A stretch of 64,000 nt of DNA from Sphingopyxis chilensis (GTDB taxonomy: Bacteria > Pseudomonadota > Alphaproteobacteria > Sphingomonadales > Sphingomonadaceae), in contig NZ_CP142394.1 in NCBI RefSeq assembly GCF_035930445.1, positions 281,501-345,500 of the forward strand. The letters run 5' to 3'. A program made the position numbers and the translations under genes. Position 1 is the stretch's first letter, and each line of letters opens with the position of its first letter. The notes under the pieces are model-generated. The model saw only the letters and a program-made list of their open reading frames with translations, ran no database searches and had not been told where the DNA came from. Positions 8,285-17,136 of the stretch are shown here, one piece after another.

Positions 8285-8761
8285 TCAGGAGCCCGCGAGC
8301 TTGGTGAGCGCATCGCCGTCGACGCGCATCACGGTCCATTCGTCCATCAGCTTGGCGCCGAGCTTCTGGTAGAAACCGATCGACGGGGTGTTCCAGTCGA
8401 GCACCCACCATTCGAGGCGCGCGCAGTCGCGTTCGACGCATAGCTTGGCGAGATGCGCGAGCAGCGCCTTGCCGAGCCCCGATCCGCGCGCTTCGGGGCG
8501 GACGAACAGGTCTTCGAGATAGATGCCGGGGCGCCCCTCGAAGGTCGAGAAATTGTGGAAGAAGAGTGCGAAGCCCTGCGGTGCGCCGTCCAACTCGCCG
8601 ATCACGACTTCGGCATAGGGGCGTGGGCCGAACAGGTTGGCGGCCAGCTTGGCTTCGTCGAAGCGGACATCGTGCGCGAGCTTTTCATAGTCGGCGAGGT
8701 CGCGGATGAACTGCGCGATCAGCGGCAGGTCGGCGGGCACGGCGGGGCGGATCGAGAGCAT
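8285..8761 (-). CDS. GNAT family N-acetyltransferase
   Basis: 158 aa. It shows the GNAT acetyl-CoA loop in FVRPEARGSGLGKALLAHLA (about residues 87-106) and the following WWVLDWNTPSIGFYQKLGA segment, characteristic of the diamine/thialysine acetyltransferase-like branch. Its ATG overlaps the ispG stop by one base (TGATG), so it is probably translated with ispG. The acceptor amine is unknown. Confidence 0.88.
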   Translation of the reverse strand: MLSIRPAVPADLPLIAQFIRDLADYEKLAHDVRFDEAKLAANLFGPRPYAEVVIGELDGAPQGFALFFHNFSTFEGRPGIYLEDLFVRPEARGSGLGKALLAHLAKLCVERDCARLEWWVLDWNTPSIGFYQKLGAKLMDEWTVMRVDGDALTKLAGS

Positions 8762-9912
8762 CACGCCGCCTTGCCGTGCGCCACGTCCATGCTTACCGAG
8801 CTGCCCGTCTCGATCTCGGCCGCCTTTGCTTCGACCAGCTTGACGATATGGCCGATCATGTCGGCGTCGGCGACATGGTGGTCGGTGACCCCCGACAGAT
8901 AGACCATATGCTTGCCGTTGCCGCCGCCGGTGATGCCGATGTCGGTCTCGCGCGCCTCGCCGGGGCCGTTGACGACGCAGCCCAAAACCGAGAGCGACAT
9001 CGGGGTCTTGATGTGGCCGAGCGCATCCTCGAGCGCCTGGACGGTGCGGATGACGTCGAAGCCCTGCCGCGCGCAGCTGGGGCAGGAGACGACGCGGACG
9101 CCGCGGGTGCGCAGGCCCAGCGATTTGAGGATTTCGTAGCCGACGCGCACTTCCTCTTCGGGTTCGGCCGAGAGGCTGACGCGGATCGTGTCGCCGATAC
9201 CGGCCCACAGCAGGTTGCCGATGCCGAGCGCGCTTTTCACCGTGCCGCCGATCAGCCCGCCGGCCTCGGTGATGCCGAGGTGGAGCGGGCAGTCGACCGC
9301 GTCGGCGAGCTGCGCATAGGCGGCGACCGCGAGGAAGACGTCGCTCGCCTTTACCGCGACCTTATATTCGTGGAAATCATGGTCCTGGAGCAGTTTGATA
9401 TGGTCGAGCGCGCTTTCGACGAGCGCCTCGGGGCAGGGCTCGCCATATTTTTCGAGCAGATCCTTTTCGAGCGACCCGGCGTTGACACCGATGCGGATCG
9501 CGCAGCCGTTCGCCTTGGCGGCGCGGACGACTTCGCCAACGCGTTCGCTGCTGCCGATATTGCCGGGGTTGATGCGCAGGCAGGCGGCGCCGGCGTCGGC
9601 GGCTTCGAGCGCGCGCTTGTAGTGGAAATGGATGTCGGCGATGATCGGAATCCGCGCCGCGCGGACGATCTGGCCGAGCGCGGCGGTCGATTCGGTGTCG
9701 GGGCAGGAGACGCGGATCAGGTCGGCGCCGGCCTCCTCGCAGCGGCGAATCTGGTCGATCGTCGCCACCGGGTCGCTCGTCAACGTGTTGGTCATCGTCT
9801 GGACGCTGATCGGCGCGCCGCCGCCGACGGGGACGCCGCCGACCATGATCTGGCGGCACTCGCGTCTGGAAATGTCACGCCAGGGGCGCAGGCCGGGATT
9901 GTGATCGCTCAT
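8761..9912 (-). CDS. ispG: 4-hydroxy-3-methylbut-2-en-1-yl diphosphate synthase (IspG/GcpE)
   Basis: 383 aa. Catalyses the reductive conversion of MEcPP to HMBPP in the MEP isoprenoid pathway, in the cytoplasm, using a [4Fe-4S] cluster. The N-terminal TIM barrel starts with [13 protein letters not shown], and [19 protein letters not shown] is typical. The cluster ligands are in [13 protein letters not shown] and [11 protein letters not shown]. The start ATG at 9912 gives the expected length. Overlaps the GNAT gene by one base. Confidence 0.97.
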   Translation of the reverse strand: MSDHNPGLRPWRDISRRECRQIMVGGVPVGGGAPISVQTMTNTLTSDPVATIDQIRRCEEAGADLIRVSCPDTESTAALGQIVRAARIPIIADIHFHYKRALEAADAGAACLRINPGNIGSSERVGEVVRAAKANGCAIRIGVNAGSLEKDLLEKYGEPCPEALVESALDHIKLLQDHDFHEYKVAVKASDVFLAVAAYAQLADAVDCPLHLGITEAGGLIGGTVKSALGIGNLLWAGIGDTIRVSLSAEPEEEVRVGYEILKSLGLRTRGVRVVSCPSCARQGFDVIRTVQALEDALGHIKTPMSLSVLGCVVNGPGEARETDIGITGGGNGKHMVYLSGVTDHHVADADMIGHIVKLVEAKAAEIETGSSVSMDVAHGKAA

Positions 9913-10177
9913 GATTGTCGCTCGACGGAAGGGGATGTGCGCGCTCTTTAGCCGTCCTGCGGCCGATTGGCAAAGCCGAGTGCCGTCGCTCGCGTCCCTT
10001 TCGGCTTGTTGCGGGAAAGCAACAGTCCGTCGCCGAATGGCCGCGAAGGACAATTTCGGTTGTGCGTTGCAGCGTAATCGGCAATTTTTGCGCGGTTCGT
10101 CGTCACACGGCCCCATCGAGAAGCCGGGACGCGCACCGCAGGCGGAACGATCCATGAGACCAGAGAGGGGATCTGCC

Positions 10178-10930
10178 ATGAAATTTTTCAACAAGGGCTG
10201 CCTTGGCCTGCTGCTTGCCGCGTCGGCGATGTCGACGCCCGCCTTCGCGCAGGACGAGGCGATCGGCGAAGCGGGTCCGGTCACGCTTTCGGGTGGTATC
10301 GCCGTCACCACCGACTATCGTTTCCGCGGCATTTCGCTGTCGAACGAAAAGGTCGCGGTGCAGCCGACGCTGACGGTCAGCCACGAAAGCGGCCTTTATG
10401 CGGGCGTGTGGGGATCTTCGCTTCCCGACAGCCCGGCCTATGGCAAGTTCGAGCTCGACCTTTACGGCGGCTATGCGACCGAAATCGCGCCCGGCACAAC
10501 GGTCGACGTCGGCGTCACCTGGTATACCTATCCGGGGAGCGACGACGGCGGCGCGCCGACCGATTATTTCGAGGCCATCGGCAAGCTGTCGCACGACATC
10601 GGCCCGATTTCGGCGACGGGCATGGTCGCCTATGCGTGGGACCAGAAGTCGCTCGGCGACGACAGCTGGTACCTCAACCTGGGCCTGGGCTATGGCATCC
10701 CGAACACGCCTGTCACGCTCAACGCCGGGGTCGGCTATGCCGACGGCTCGTTGGCACTGACCGCGCCCGACGGCAATTATGTCGACTGGTCGGTCGGCGC
10801 GTCCTACATCATCGGGCCCGCGACGCTGTCGGCGCAATATATCGATACCGACATCAAGAAGACGGGGGTGAAAGCCTTCGACACGCTTTACGATCCAACC
10901 GTGGTCTTCACGCTCGGCGTTTCTTTCTGA
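10178..10930 (+). CDS. TorF family putative outer-membrane porin (copy 1)
   Basis: 250 aa from the ATG at 10178, with AGAGGGGA upstream. It has a signal peptide ending FAQ, then amphipathic strands with [19 protein letters not shown], a family signature, and a C-terminal FTLGVSF ending in Phe, as expected of a beta-barrel. It shares signal peptide, sequence motifs and 5' flank (CGATCCAT, GGGATCTG) with the next gene, so the pair is a tandem duplication. Predicted channel; solute unknown. Confidence 0.82.
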   Translation: MKFFNKGCLGLLLAASAMSTPAFAQDEAIGEAGPVTLSGGIAVTTDYRFRGISLSNEKVAVQPTLTVSHESGLYAGVWGSSLPDSPAYGKFELDLYGGYATEIAPGTTVDVGVTWYTYPGSDDGGAPTDYFEAIGKLSHDIGPISATGMVAYAWDQKSLGDDSWYLNLGLGYGIPNTPVTLNAGVGYADGSLALTAPDGNYVDWSVGASYIIGPATLSAQYIDTDIKKTGVKAFDTLYDPTVVFTLGVSF

Positions 10931-10958
10931 ACGCCTGACGCGTCGGCGACCACGCGTG

Positions 10959-10993
10959 AAGGGGGCGGCTTCGGGGGAGGCCGTCCCCTTTTT
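10959..10993 (+). terminator. rho-independent terminator after porin copy 1
   Basis: Stem GGGGGCGGC / GCCGTCCCC with a short loop, followed by TTTTT, 30-60 bp after the porin stop. Confidence 0.8.
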
Positions 10994-11019
10994 CGCGCCG
11001 GTTTCCCGCGACTGAACGA

Positions 11020-11049
11020 TTGTTACGAATGAAACCGGTATCATATAAT
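11020..11049 (+). promoter_or_regulatory. sigma-70-like promoter for porin copy 2
   Basis: TTGTTA (11020-11025), an 18-bp spacer and a perfect TATAAT (11044-11049). It would give a leader of about 170 nt before the ATG at 11230. The block 10931-11229 otherwise holds the terminator and no gene. Confidence 0.55.
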
Positions 11050-11229
11050 CATATGTTGCAAAAAAGTCGCATCGGGTAGTGAAGATGCGCTCGCGATGAC
11101 TTTTTTGTTTGTGCGGCGCAGCAATTTCGGGAAGAGAGGTGGCACGCAAGACCGGATCGGCCCGAAAAGAGGCTGGCCGTCGTGCGGCAGGCAGGGACGA
11201 TCCATCAATCTTGATACAGGGATCTGTCC

Positions 11230-11961
11230 ATGAAGAATCTTTCCCGTGCGTGCTTCGGCATGCTCCTCGCGGCTTCGGCCATGTCCACGCCCGCCTTCGC
11301 CCAAGACGAAGAATCGGACGACGGCATCACCATCACCGGCAGCGCTACCGTCGTCAGCGACTATCGTTTTCGCGGCTTCAGCCAGTCGAACGAAGAAGCG
11401 GCGATCCAGGGCGGCTTCGGTATCAGCCACGACAGCGGGCTGTATGTCGGCACCTGGGGATCGAGCATCGGCTTTGCCAACGGCACCGAGATCGACGTTT
11501 TCGGCGGCTATTCGACCGAGGTCGTCCCGGGCCTGACTGCCGACATCGGCGCGACCCTCTATCTTTATCCCGGCACCGCCAACAGCTCGATCATCGAGCC
11601 CTATTTCTCGGTCAAGGGCAACCTCGGCCCCGCTTCGGTCAAGACCGGCATCGCCTGGGCGCCGGGCGGGCAGGATTCGCTTGGCGACGACAGCGGCGTC
11701 TATATCTATACCGACGCGGGCGTCGCGATCCCGAGCACGCCGTTCAGCCTGAACGGCCACATCGGCTTCTCGAAAAGCGACAGCTTCCTGGGCGGCGCCG
11801 ACGGCGAAGTCATCGACTATTCGATCGGCGTGTCGGCGAGCTACAAGATGCTCACCGGCAGCGTCGCCTATGTGAATACCGATGCGCCCAAGGCGCTTGG
11901 GTACAAGGAATCGGTCGGTGCCGACGGCGCCGTGATCTTCACGCTCGGCGTCTCTTTCTGA
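11230..11961 (+). CDS. TorF family putative outer-membrane porin (copy 2)
   Basis: 243 aa with a signal peptide ending FAQ, then SATVVSDYRFRGFSQSN and a run of beta strands closing with VIFTLGVSF, the same C-terminus as its neighbour. Its own promoter (11020-11049) and a terminator on the upstream gene suggest separate transcription of the two copies. Function is inferred only from the family; no solute can be named. Confidence 0.82.
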   Translation: MKNLSRACFGMLLAASAMSTPAFAQDEESDDGITITGSATVVSDYRFRGFSQSNEEAAIQGGFGISHDSGLYVGTWGSSIGFANGTEIDVFGGYSTEVVPGLTADIGATLYLYPGTANSSIIEPYFSVKGNLGPASVKTGIAWAPGGQDSLGDDSGVYIYTDAGVAIPSTPFSLNGHIGFSKSDSFLGGADGEVIDYSIGVSASYKMLTGSVAYVNTDAPKALGYKESVGADGAVIFTLGVSF

Positions 11962-11971
11962 CGCCGGCACC

Positions 11972-11998
11972 GGGGCGGTCTCAGGGGGAGGCCGCCCC
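11972..11998 (+). terminator. hairpin after porin copy 2
   Basis: Stem GGGGCGG/CCGCCCC resembling the terminator of copy 1 but lacking the T run. It may be a weakened relic or a bidirectional stop with the convergent gene. Confidence 0.45.
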
Positions 11999-12010
11999 GC
12001 TTGCCCGGTT

Positions 12011-13159
12011 TCAGCGCCAGCGCAGGTTGCCGGCGCCGAGATCGGCGAGGCTTTTCGCTCCCATCAGCTTCATGCCCCTCTCCATCTCGGCCCGGAGCAG
12101 TGCGATGGCGCGCGCGACGCCGTCCTCGCCCGCTGCCGCAAGCGCATAAAGATAGAGGCGGCCGCCCGAGCAGGCCTTCGCGCCGACCGATAGCGCTTTG
12201 AGCACATGCGTGCCGCGCGTGATGCCGCCGTCGCAGATCACCTCGACCTTGTCGCCGACCGCATCGACGATGTCGGTGAGCGCGTCGAAGGGCGAAATGC
12301 TGCCGTCGAGCTGGCGCCCGCCGTGGTTCGACACCATGATCGCGGTCGCGCCGATCTCGACCGCGCGCTTCGCATCCTCGACCGCGACGATGCCCTTGAG
12401 GCAGAAGGGACCGTCCCATTGCTTGCGGATCGCCTCGGCGCGTTTCCAGTCGAGGCTCTGGTCGAGCATCGAGGTGAAATATTCGGCGACCGACTTGGGG
12501 ACGCTCGATCCTTCAGACACATGCGTCGCGAGGTTCGGCAGGCTGAATTTTTCGCGGAGGATATAGTTGAGGCCCCAGCCGGGCTTGGCGGCGTAGCTCA
12601 GCATGTTCGATGCGGTGAAGCGCGGCGGCGAGGTGAAGCCCGAGCGCAGGCAGCGTTCGCGGTTGCCGCCGACTATGGTATCAACGGTGAGCGCGACGGC
12701 GTCGAACTTCGCGTCGCGCGCGGCGTCGAGCATCGCCTTGTTGAGGCCCTCGTCGTGGTGGACGTAGAGCTGGAAAAGCTTGGGGCCATCGGTCAGCGCG
12801 CCGGCCTCGGCAAGGCTGATCGTCGCGAGGCTCGATATGCCCGCGACCGTGCCGGCGTTCGCGGCGGCGCGGAGGACGGCGCGTTCGCCCTGCCAGTGGA
12901 ACAGGCGCTGGAGCGCGGTGGGCGAGAGGAAGAGCGGCATCGCCATCTCGCGCCCGAACAAGGTCGTTCGCATGTCGACGCTTTCGACCCCGGCGAGGAC
13001 GCGCGGGATGAGGTCGCAATCGTCGAACGCGGCGCGATTGCGGCGGCGAGTGACCTCGTCATCGGCGGCGCCGTCGATATAATCGAACACCGGCCACGGC
13101 AGGCGCCGCTTCGCGAGCGCGCGGAAATCGTCGATATTGTGGCAGTCGGTGAGTTTCAT
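12011..13159 (-). CDS. FMN-dependent alpha-hydroxy-acid oxidase/dehydrogenase
   Basis: 382 aa, the usual size of LldD/glycolate-oxidase-family enzymes. It oxidises a 2-hydroxy acid to the 2-keto acid. Visible: PVFDYIDGAADDE at the N-terminus, the FMN-barrel segment ISSLATISLAEAG, the active-site His and Arg in SNHGGRQLDG, and ICDGGITRGTHVLKALSVGA, which binds the FMN phosphate. Substrate (lactate, glycolate, mandelate or other) is undetermined. Likely membrane-associated or cytoplasmic. Confidence 0.88.
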   Translation of the reverse strand: MKLTDCHNIDDFRALAKRRLPWPVFDYIDGAADDEVTRRRNRAAFDDCDLIPRVLAGVESVDMRTTLFGREMAMPLFLSPTALQRLFHWQGERAVLRAAANAGTVAGISSLATISLAEAGALTDGPKLFQLYVHHDEGLNKAMLDAARDAKFDAVALTVDTIVGGNRERCLRSGFTSPPRFTASNMLSYAAKPGWGLNYILREKFSLPNLATHVSEGSSVPKSVAEYFTSMLDQSLDWKRAEAIRKQWDGPFCLKGIVAVEDAKRAVEIGATAIMVSNHGGRQLDGSISPFDALTDIVDAVGDKVEVICDGGITRGTHVLKALSVGAKACSGGRLYLYALAAAGEDGVARAIALLRAEMERGMKLMGAKSLADLGAGNLRWR

Positions 13160-13178
13160 TTCGGCCCCGCATTTATCC

Positions 13179-13274
13179 CGTCATTGCGAGCGTAGCGAAG
13201 CAATCTCCAGCCCTCAATCTTGCGCAAGGGTGATGGCTGGAGATTGCTTCGTCGCTTCGCTCCTCGCAATGACG
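13179..13274. repeat. CGTCATTGCGAGCG palindromic repeat
   Basis: Full-length copy with terminal arms CGTCATTGCG/CGCAATGACG, internal arms AGCAATCTCCAGCC/GGCTGGAGATTGCT and a central loop. It lies between two minus-strand genes. Same family at 3593, 18401, 35442, 36235, 42168 and 58039. Confidence 0.9.
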
Positions 13275-13278
13275 AGGC

Positions 13279-14550
13279 TCAAAACACCGTCCGCGCCGCC
13301 ACCGTCCCCTTGGTCGCGAAGCTGAAGCGCGGTTCGACTGCGAGGTTCGCGTCGAGAATATGCGCCGCGACGCGTTTGCCCACCGCGGGGCCGTTCTTGA
13401 AGCCGTGGCCCGATCCGCCGCCGACGAGCCAGACGCGTTCCTGCCCCGGAAAGCGGTCGATCAGATAATCGCCGTTCGAACTATTCTCATATTGGCAGAC
13501 GCGGCCGCCGATCAGCGGCGCGTTGGCGAGGCCGGGAAAGCGCCGGGCGACATAGGCGCGCGCTTCGGCGATACCCGCGGGGGTGAGCTGGCGTTCGAGC
13601 GTATCGGGATCGATCACCGGACCGTGCGTGTCGAACGCGATCTTGAAGCCGGCCCCTTCGAGATCGGGGATGCCATAGACGATACGGCCGTTGTTGAAGT
13701 CGGCCCAGACAGGAAGCGCGGGCGGGGCGAAGCGGCTGTCGCCCTGCGGCGCGCCGAAATGATAAACTTCCTGCCGCGTCGCGACGATCTTGTGCATCAA
13801 TTGTTGCGGGAAGAGTTCGGCGAGCCACGGGCCGGCCGCGTAGACGAGGTGATCGGCGGTGCCGCCGTCGGGGAGCGTGTGCTTCCTGATCCGTTTTGAA
13901 AAGAGCGGCGCGGGCATGACGACGCGCTCGACCGCGATCTGGGCGTCGGCGATCACTTCCTGCACGCCGCGCGCGGCGATCAGCGCGCCCGCCTCGGTCT
14001 CGAGGATGCCGGTTTCGCCCTGATAGAATTGGATCTGGCGATATTTGTTCTGCAGCCAGCTGACGTCGCCATGCTCGTGGCCGACGCGGTTCGCCTGCAG
14101 CCAGGCGAGCGACTGGGCGGTGTAGCTGTCGCCCTGCGGCGCGAACCATAGCACGCCGGTGTTGTGAAAGATCGGCGCGCTCGCGGTGTCGGAGAGCTCT
14201 TTCCAATATTTGAGCGAGTCGCGCGCCATCTCCGAATAAAGGGCGTCGGCGCCGTAGCCCATGCGGATGACCCGGCTGGCCCCGCCCGACGAGCTGCGCG
14301 CATGGCCCGCGCCATAGGCATCGAACAGGCGTACCGACTTGCCCGCGCGCAAGAGGTGCCACGCGGTCCACGCGCCGAACACCCCCGCACCGACGATCGC
14401 GACATCGACATGCTGGATCTTGGGCCTGGCCGGCTTGCGCTTTTTCGAGCGGCGTTCCTTGCGCTCGGCCGCGGCGGCGGCGCTCGCCGCGACGGGGAGG
14501 GCGGCGAGGCCGGTCAGCAGCGCGCGGCGGGTCGGCACGTCAACGGCCAA
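13279..14550 (-). CDS. FAD-dependent oxidoreductase (DAO family), Tat-type signal
   Basis: 423 aa. The N-terminus MAVDVPTRRALLTGLAALP fits a twin-arginine signal. A basic linker follows, then the Rossmann FAD motif VAIVGAGVFGAWTAWHL (GxGxxG), the SSGGASRVIRMGYG segment seen in sarcosine oxidase-like enzymes, and the C-terminal FAD motif VWLVGGGSGHGFKNGP. Probably a periplasmic amine or amino-acid oxidase of the MSOX type, with FAD possibly covalently bound. It overlaps the amidohydrolase by 11 bp and is last in a three-gene unit starting at 17079. Confidence 0.85.
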   Translation of the reverse strand: MAVDVPTRRALLTGLAALPVAASAAAAAERKERRSKKRKPARPKIQHVDVAIVGAGVFGAWTAWHLLRAGKSVRLFDAYGAGHARSSSGGASRVIRMGYGADALYSEMARDSLKYWKELSDTASAPIFHNTGVLWFAPQGDSYTAQSLAWLQANRVGHEHGDVSWLQNKYRQIQFYQGETGILETEAGALIAARGVQEVIADAQIAVERVVMPAPLFSKRIRKHTLPDGGTADHLVYAAGPWLAELFPQQLMHKIVATRQEVYHFGAPQGDSRFAPPALPVWADFNNGRIVYGIPDLEGAGFKIAFDTHGPVIDPDTLERQLTPAGIAEARAYVARRFPGLANAPLIGGRVCQYENSSNGDYLIDRFPGQERVWLVGGGSGHGFKNGPAVGKRVAAHILDANLAVEPRFSFATKGTVAARTVF

Positions 14551-16204
14551 CGGTCGCGCCCTCGCTTTTCTTGTAATAGCGATAGCCGCCGATCCAGGTT
14601 TCGAGCGGGGTCATGCGGCGGATCTCGTCGGGGCTCGCGAGCATCGGGTCGGCGTCGATGATCAGGAAGTCGGCGCGCATCCCGGGCATCAGCGTGCCGA
14701 TCCGGTCCTCGGCGAACCCGGCGAAGGCTGCGGTGCGCGTGAAGCCGTCGAGCGCGGTCTCGCGGCTGACCGCCTCCTCGGGGCGCCAGCCGCCGAAGGG
14801 CTCGCCCTTCGCGTCGGTGCGCGAAATGGCGGCGGCGATGCCGGGGAAGGGGTTGGCGCTTTCGACGGGGACGTCCGAACCGAAGGCGAGGCGCGCGCCG
14901 GCATTCTGGAGGCTGCGCCACGCATAGGCGCCCTTGAGGCGGTCGGGGCCTAGGCGCGCTTCGGCCATCACGCGGTCGCTCGTCTGGTGGACGGGCTGCA
15001 TCGAGGCGATAACCTTGAGGGTGGCGAAGCGCGGGATGTCGACGGGGTCGATGATCTGCGCATGTTCGATGCGCCAGCGGCGCTCGCCGGGCAGGTCGGC
15101 GGTGAGATCGGCGATCGCGGCTAGGGCCTCGGCATTGGCGGCATCGCCGATCGCGTGGATCGCGACCTGGAACTTATCCATCGACGCGCGCACCATCTTG
15201 TTGCGCAGTTGCGCGGGGGTGAGGAGGGGCAGGCCCTTCTGCCCCGGCGCGTCGCTGTATGGCGCCTTCAGCCAGGCGCCGCGCGATCCGAGTGCGCCGT
15301 CGAGATAGAGCTTCACTCCGACCATGCGGAGGCGGTCGTCATAGAGCCAGGGCGTCGGTTCGCTGCCCGCGATGATCGCCATATTGTCGATGTCGCCGCC
15401 ATAGCTGAGGATCCGCACCGCGAGCTGTTTCTTGTCGCCCGCGCGGCGGTAGGATTGCCATTCTTCGATCGTCGTTCCCATGTCGGCGATCGTCGTGATA
15501 CCCTGTTCGAGCAATTTCTGCTGCGCGAGATAGAGCGCACGGTCGAGGTCGCGCGCGAGCGGTTTGGGCTTGGCGCTGTTGATCAGCGCCATCGCCGCGT
15601 CGATGAAAACGCCGCTCGGCTTGCCGCCCTCCATTTCGATGCGGCCGCCCTCGGGTGACTTGCTCGCGGGGGTGATCCTGGCGGCCGCCATCGCGGCGCT
15701 GTTCGCCCAGCCGGCGTGGCCGTCGATACGCTCGAGCCAGACGGGGCGGTTCGGTACCGCGGCGTCGAGGTCAGCAGCGGTCGGGAAACGGCCGAGGCCC
15801 CATTTTTCCTGATTCCAACCGAAGCCGATGATCCACGGCATTTCGGGATTGTCGGCGGCATATTTGCGGATCGCCGCTTGCGCTTCGGCGAGGCTGTTGG
15901 TGCCGCTGAGGTCGAGCAGCATCAGCTGAAAGCCGAGCCCCATGACATGGCCGTGCGCGTCGATAAGCCCGGGGATCAGGGTCTTGCCCTGGCCGTCCTG
16001 TTTGAAATCGGGGCGTTCGGGGCGCTTGTCCTTGCGATCGAGCAGCTGCTTGACCTTGCCCTGCGTGTCGATGACGAGCCCGGTGAAGCGGACGAGCTTG
16101 CCGTCCTTGTCGAGCGTGATGCCGTTGACATTGTCGACCAGCGTGTCGGCGTGCGCGGGGGCGGCGAGGGTGAGCGCCAGCGCGGTCAGGATCAGGCGCT
16201 TCAT
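14540..16204 (-). CDS. exported amidohydrolase (YtcJ-like, amidohydrolase_3)
   Basis: 554 aa with a signal peptide (MKRLILTALALTLAAPAHA). Metal-dependent hydrolase: GLIDAHGHVMGLG gives the HxH pair, IHAIGDAAN and the RRWRIEHAQ segment supply later ligands, and LAFGSDVPVESANP supplies the Asp. The order and length match YtcJ-type enzymes that cleave amide or N-formyl bonds. Substrate unknown. Its ATG overlaps the preceding dehydrogenase stop by 4 bp (ATGA), so translation is coupled. Confidence 0.88.
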   Translation of the reverse strand: MKRLILTALALTLAAPAHADTLVDNVNGITLDKDGKLVRFTGLVIDTQGKVKQLLDRKDKRPERPDFKQDGQGKTLIPGLIDAHGHVMGLGFQLMLLDLSGTNSLAEAQAAIRKYAADNPEMPWIIGFGWNQEKWGLGRFPTAADLDAAVPNRPVWLERIDGHAGWANSAAMAAARITPASKSPEGGRIEMEGGKPSGVFIDAAMALINSAKPKPLARDLDRALYLAQQKLLEQGITTIADMGTTIEEWQSYRRAGDKKQLAVRILSYGGDIDNMAIIAGSEPTPWLYDDRLRMVGVKLYLDGALGSRGAWLKAPYSDAPGQKGLPLLTPAQLRNKMVRASMDKFQVAIHAIGDAANAEALAAIADLTADLPGERRWRIEHAQIIDPVDIPRFATLKVIASMQPVHQTSDRVMAEARLGPDRLKGAYAWRSLQNAGARLAFGSDVPVESANPFPGIAAAISRTDAKGEPFGGWRPEEAVSRETALDGFTRTAAFAGFAEDRIGTLMPGMRADFLIIDADPMLASPDEIRRMTPLETWIGGYRYYKKSEGATVGR

Positions 16205-17079
16205 TTCGGCAGCCTCATCACGAGCGAACTCGTGTCCTTGCGCCCGCCGCCGGCCTTTTGCACATCGGCGTAGAATTGGTCGACGAGGCTTGCGACCGGG
16301 AGGGTCGCGCCGTTGACGCGCGCTTCGTCGATCGCGAGGCCGAGGTCCTTGCGCATCCAGTCGACCGCGAAGCCAAAGTCGAACTCGTCCTTCGCCATCG
16401 TGCCCCAGCGGTTGAGCATCTGCCAGCTCGCCGCGGCGCCGCCCGAGACGGCTTCGAACACTTTATCGGTGTCGAGCCGCGACGCCTGCGCGAAGCGCAA
16501 GGCTTCGGACAGGCCCTGTATCACCCCGGCGATCGCGATCTGGTTGACCATCTTCGTCGTCTGCCCCGCGCCGGGGCCGCCGATATGCACCATGCGCGCG
16601 GCATAGGCCTGCATCACCGGCTCGGCGGCCTCGAACGCCGCTTTCGTCCCGCCGCACATGATCGAGAGCGTGCCGTTCTGCGCGCCCGCTTCGCCGCCCG
16701 AAACGGGCGCGTCGAGGCAGAGCAGGCCCAGCCCCTCGGCCTCGACCGACAGCTGGCGCGCGATGCGCGCGGAGACGGTGGTGTGATCGACGAATAGCGA
16801 ACCCTTGCGCATCGCCTTGAACGCGCCGTCGCGGCCCAGCGTGACTTGCGCGAGATCGTCGTCGTTACCGACGCAGCTGAGGACGACGTCGGCGTCGCGC
16901 GCGGCGTCGGCCGGAGTGACGGCGACCGCGCCGCCATGCTGCGCCGCCCACGCATCGGCCTTGGCGCGCGTGCGATTATAGACGGTGAGGTGATGGCCCG
17001 CCCGGACGAGGTGACCCGCCATCGGCCCGCCCATGACGCCGGTGCCGATGAAGCTGATACGCAATTTTTGTTCGCTCAT
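16201..17079 (-). CDS. NAD(P)-dependent 3-hydroxyisobutyrate dehydrogenase-family enzyme
   Basis: 292 aa beta-hydroxyacid dehydrogenase. N-terminal ISFIGTGVMGGPMAGHL is the dinucleotide-binding motif, DAPVSGGEAGAQNGTL the substrate-binding block and GPGAGQTTKMVNQ carries the catalytic Lys. Possible substrates include 3-hydroxyisobutyrate, tartronate semialdehyde or gamma-hydroxybutyrate. First gene of the minus-strand unit with the amidohydrolase and FAD oxidase, divergent from ilvA with 57 bp between starts. Confidence 0.9.
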   Translation of the reverse strand: MSEQKLRISFIGTGVMGGPMAGHLVRAGHHLTVYNRTRAKADAWAAQHGGAVAVTPADAARDADVVLSCVGNDDDLAQVTLGRDGAFKAMRKGSLFVDHTTVSARIARQLSVEAEGLGLLCLDAPVSGGEAGAQNGTLSIMCGGTKAAFEAAEPVMQAYAARMVHIGGPGAGQTTKMVNQIAIAGVIQGLSEALRFAQASRLDTDKVFEAVSGGAAASWQMLNRWGTMAKDEFDFGFAVDWMRKDLGLAIDEARVNGATLPVASLVDQFYADVQKAGGGRKDTSSLVMRLPK

Positions 17080-17136
17080 GCGCGGTCCATAGCATTGTTT
17101 GCTTCGCGCGCCAGATGGGCTAGGGCGCCAAACGTT

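Noticed and set aside
10145-10177. GGAAC at 10145 as an EcfG promoter for porin copy 1
   Set aside because: The expected -10 position does not read CGTT or a near match.
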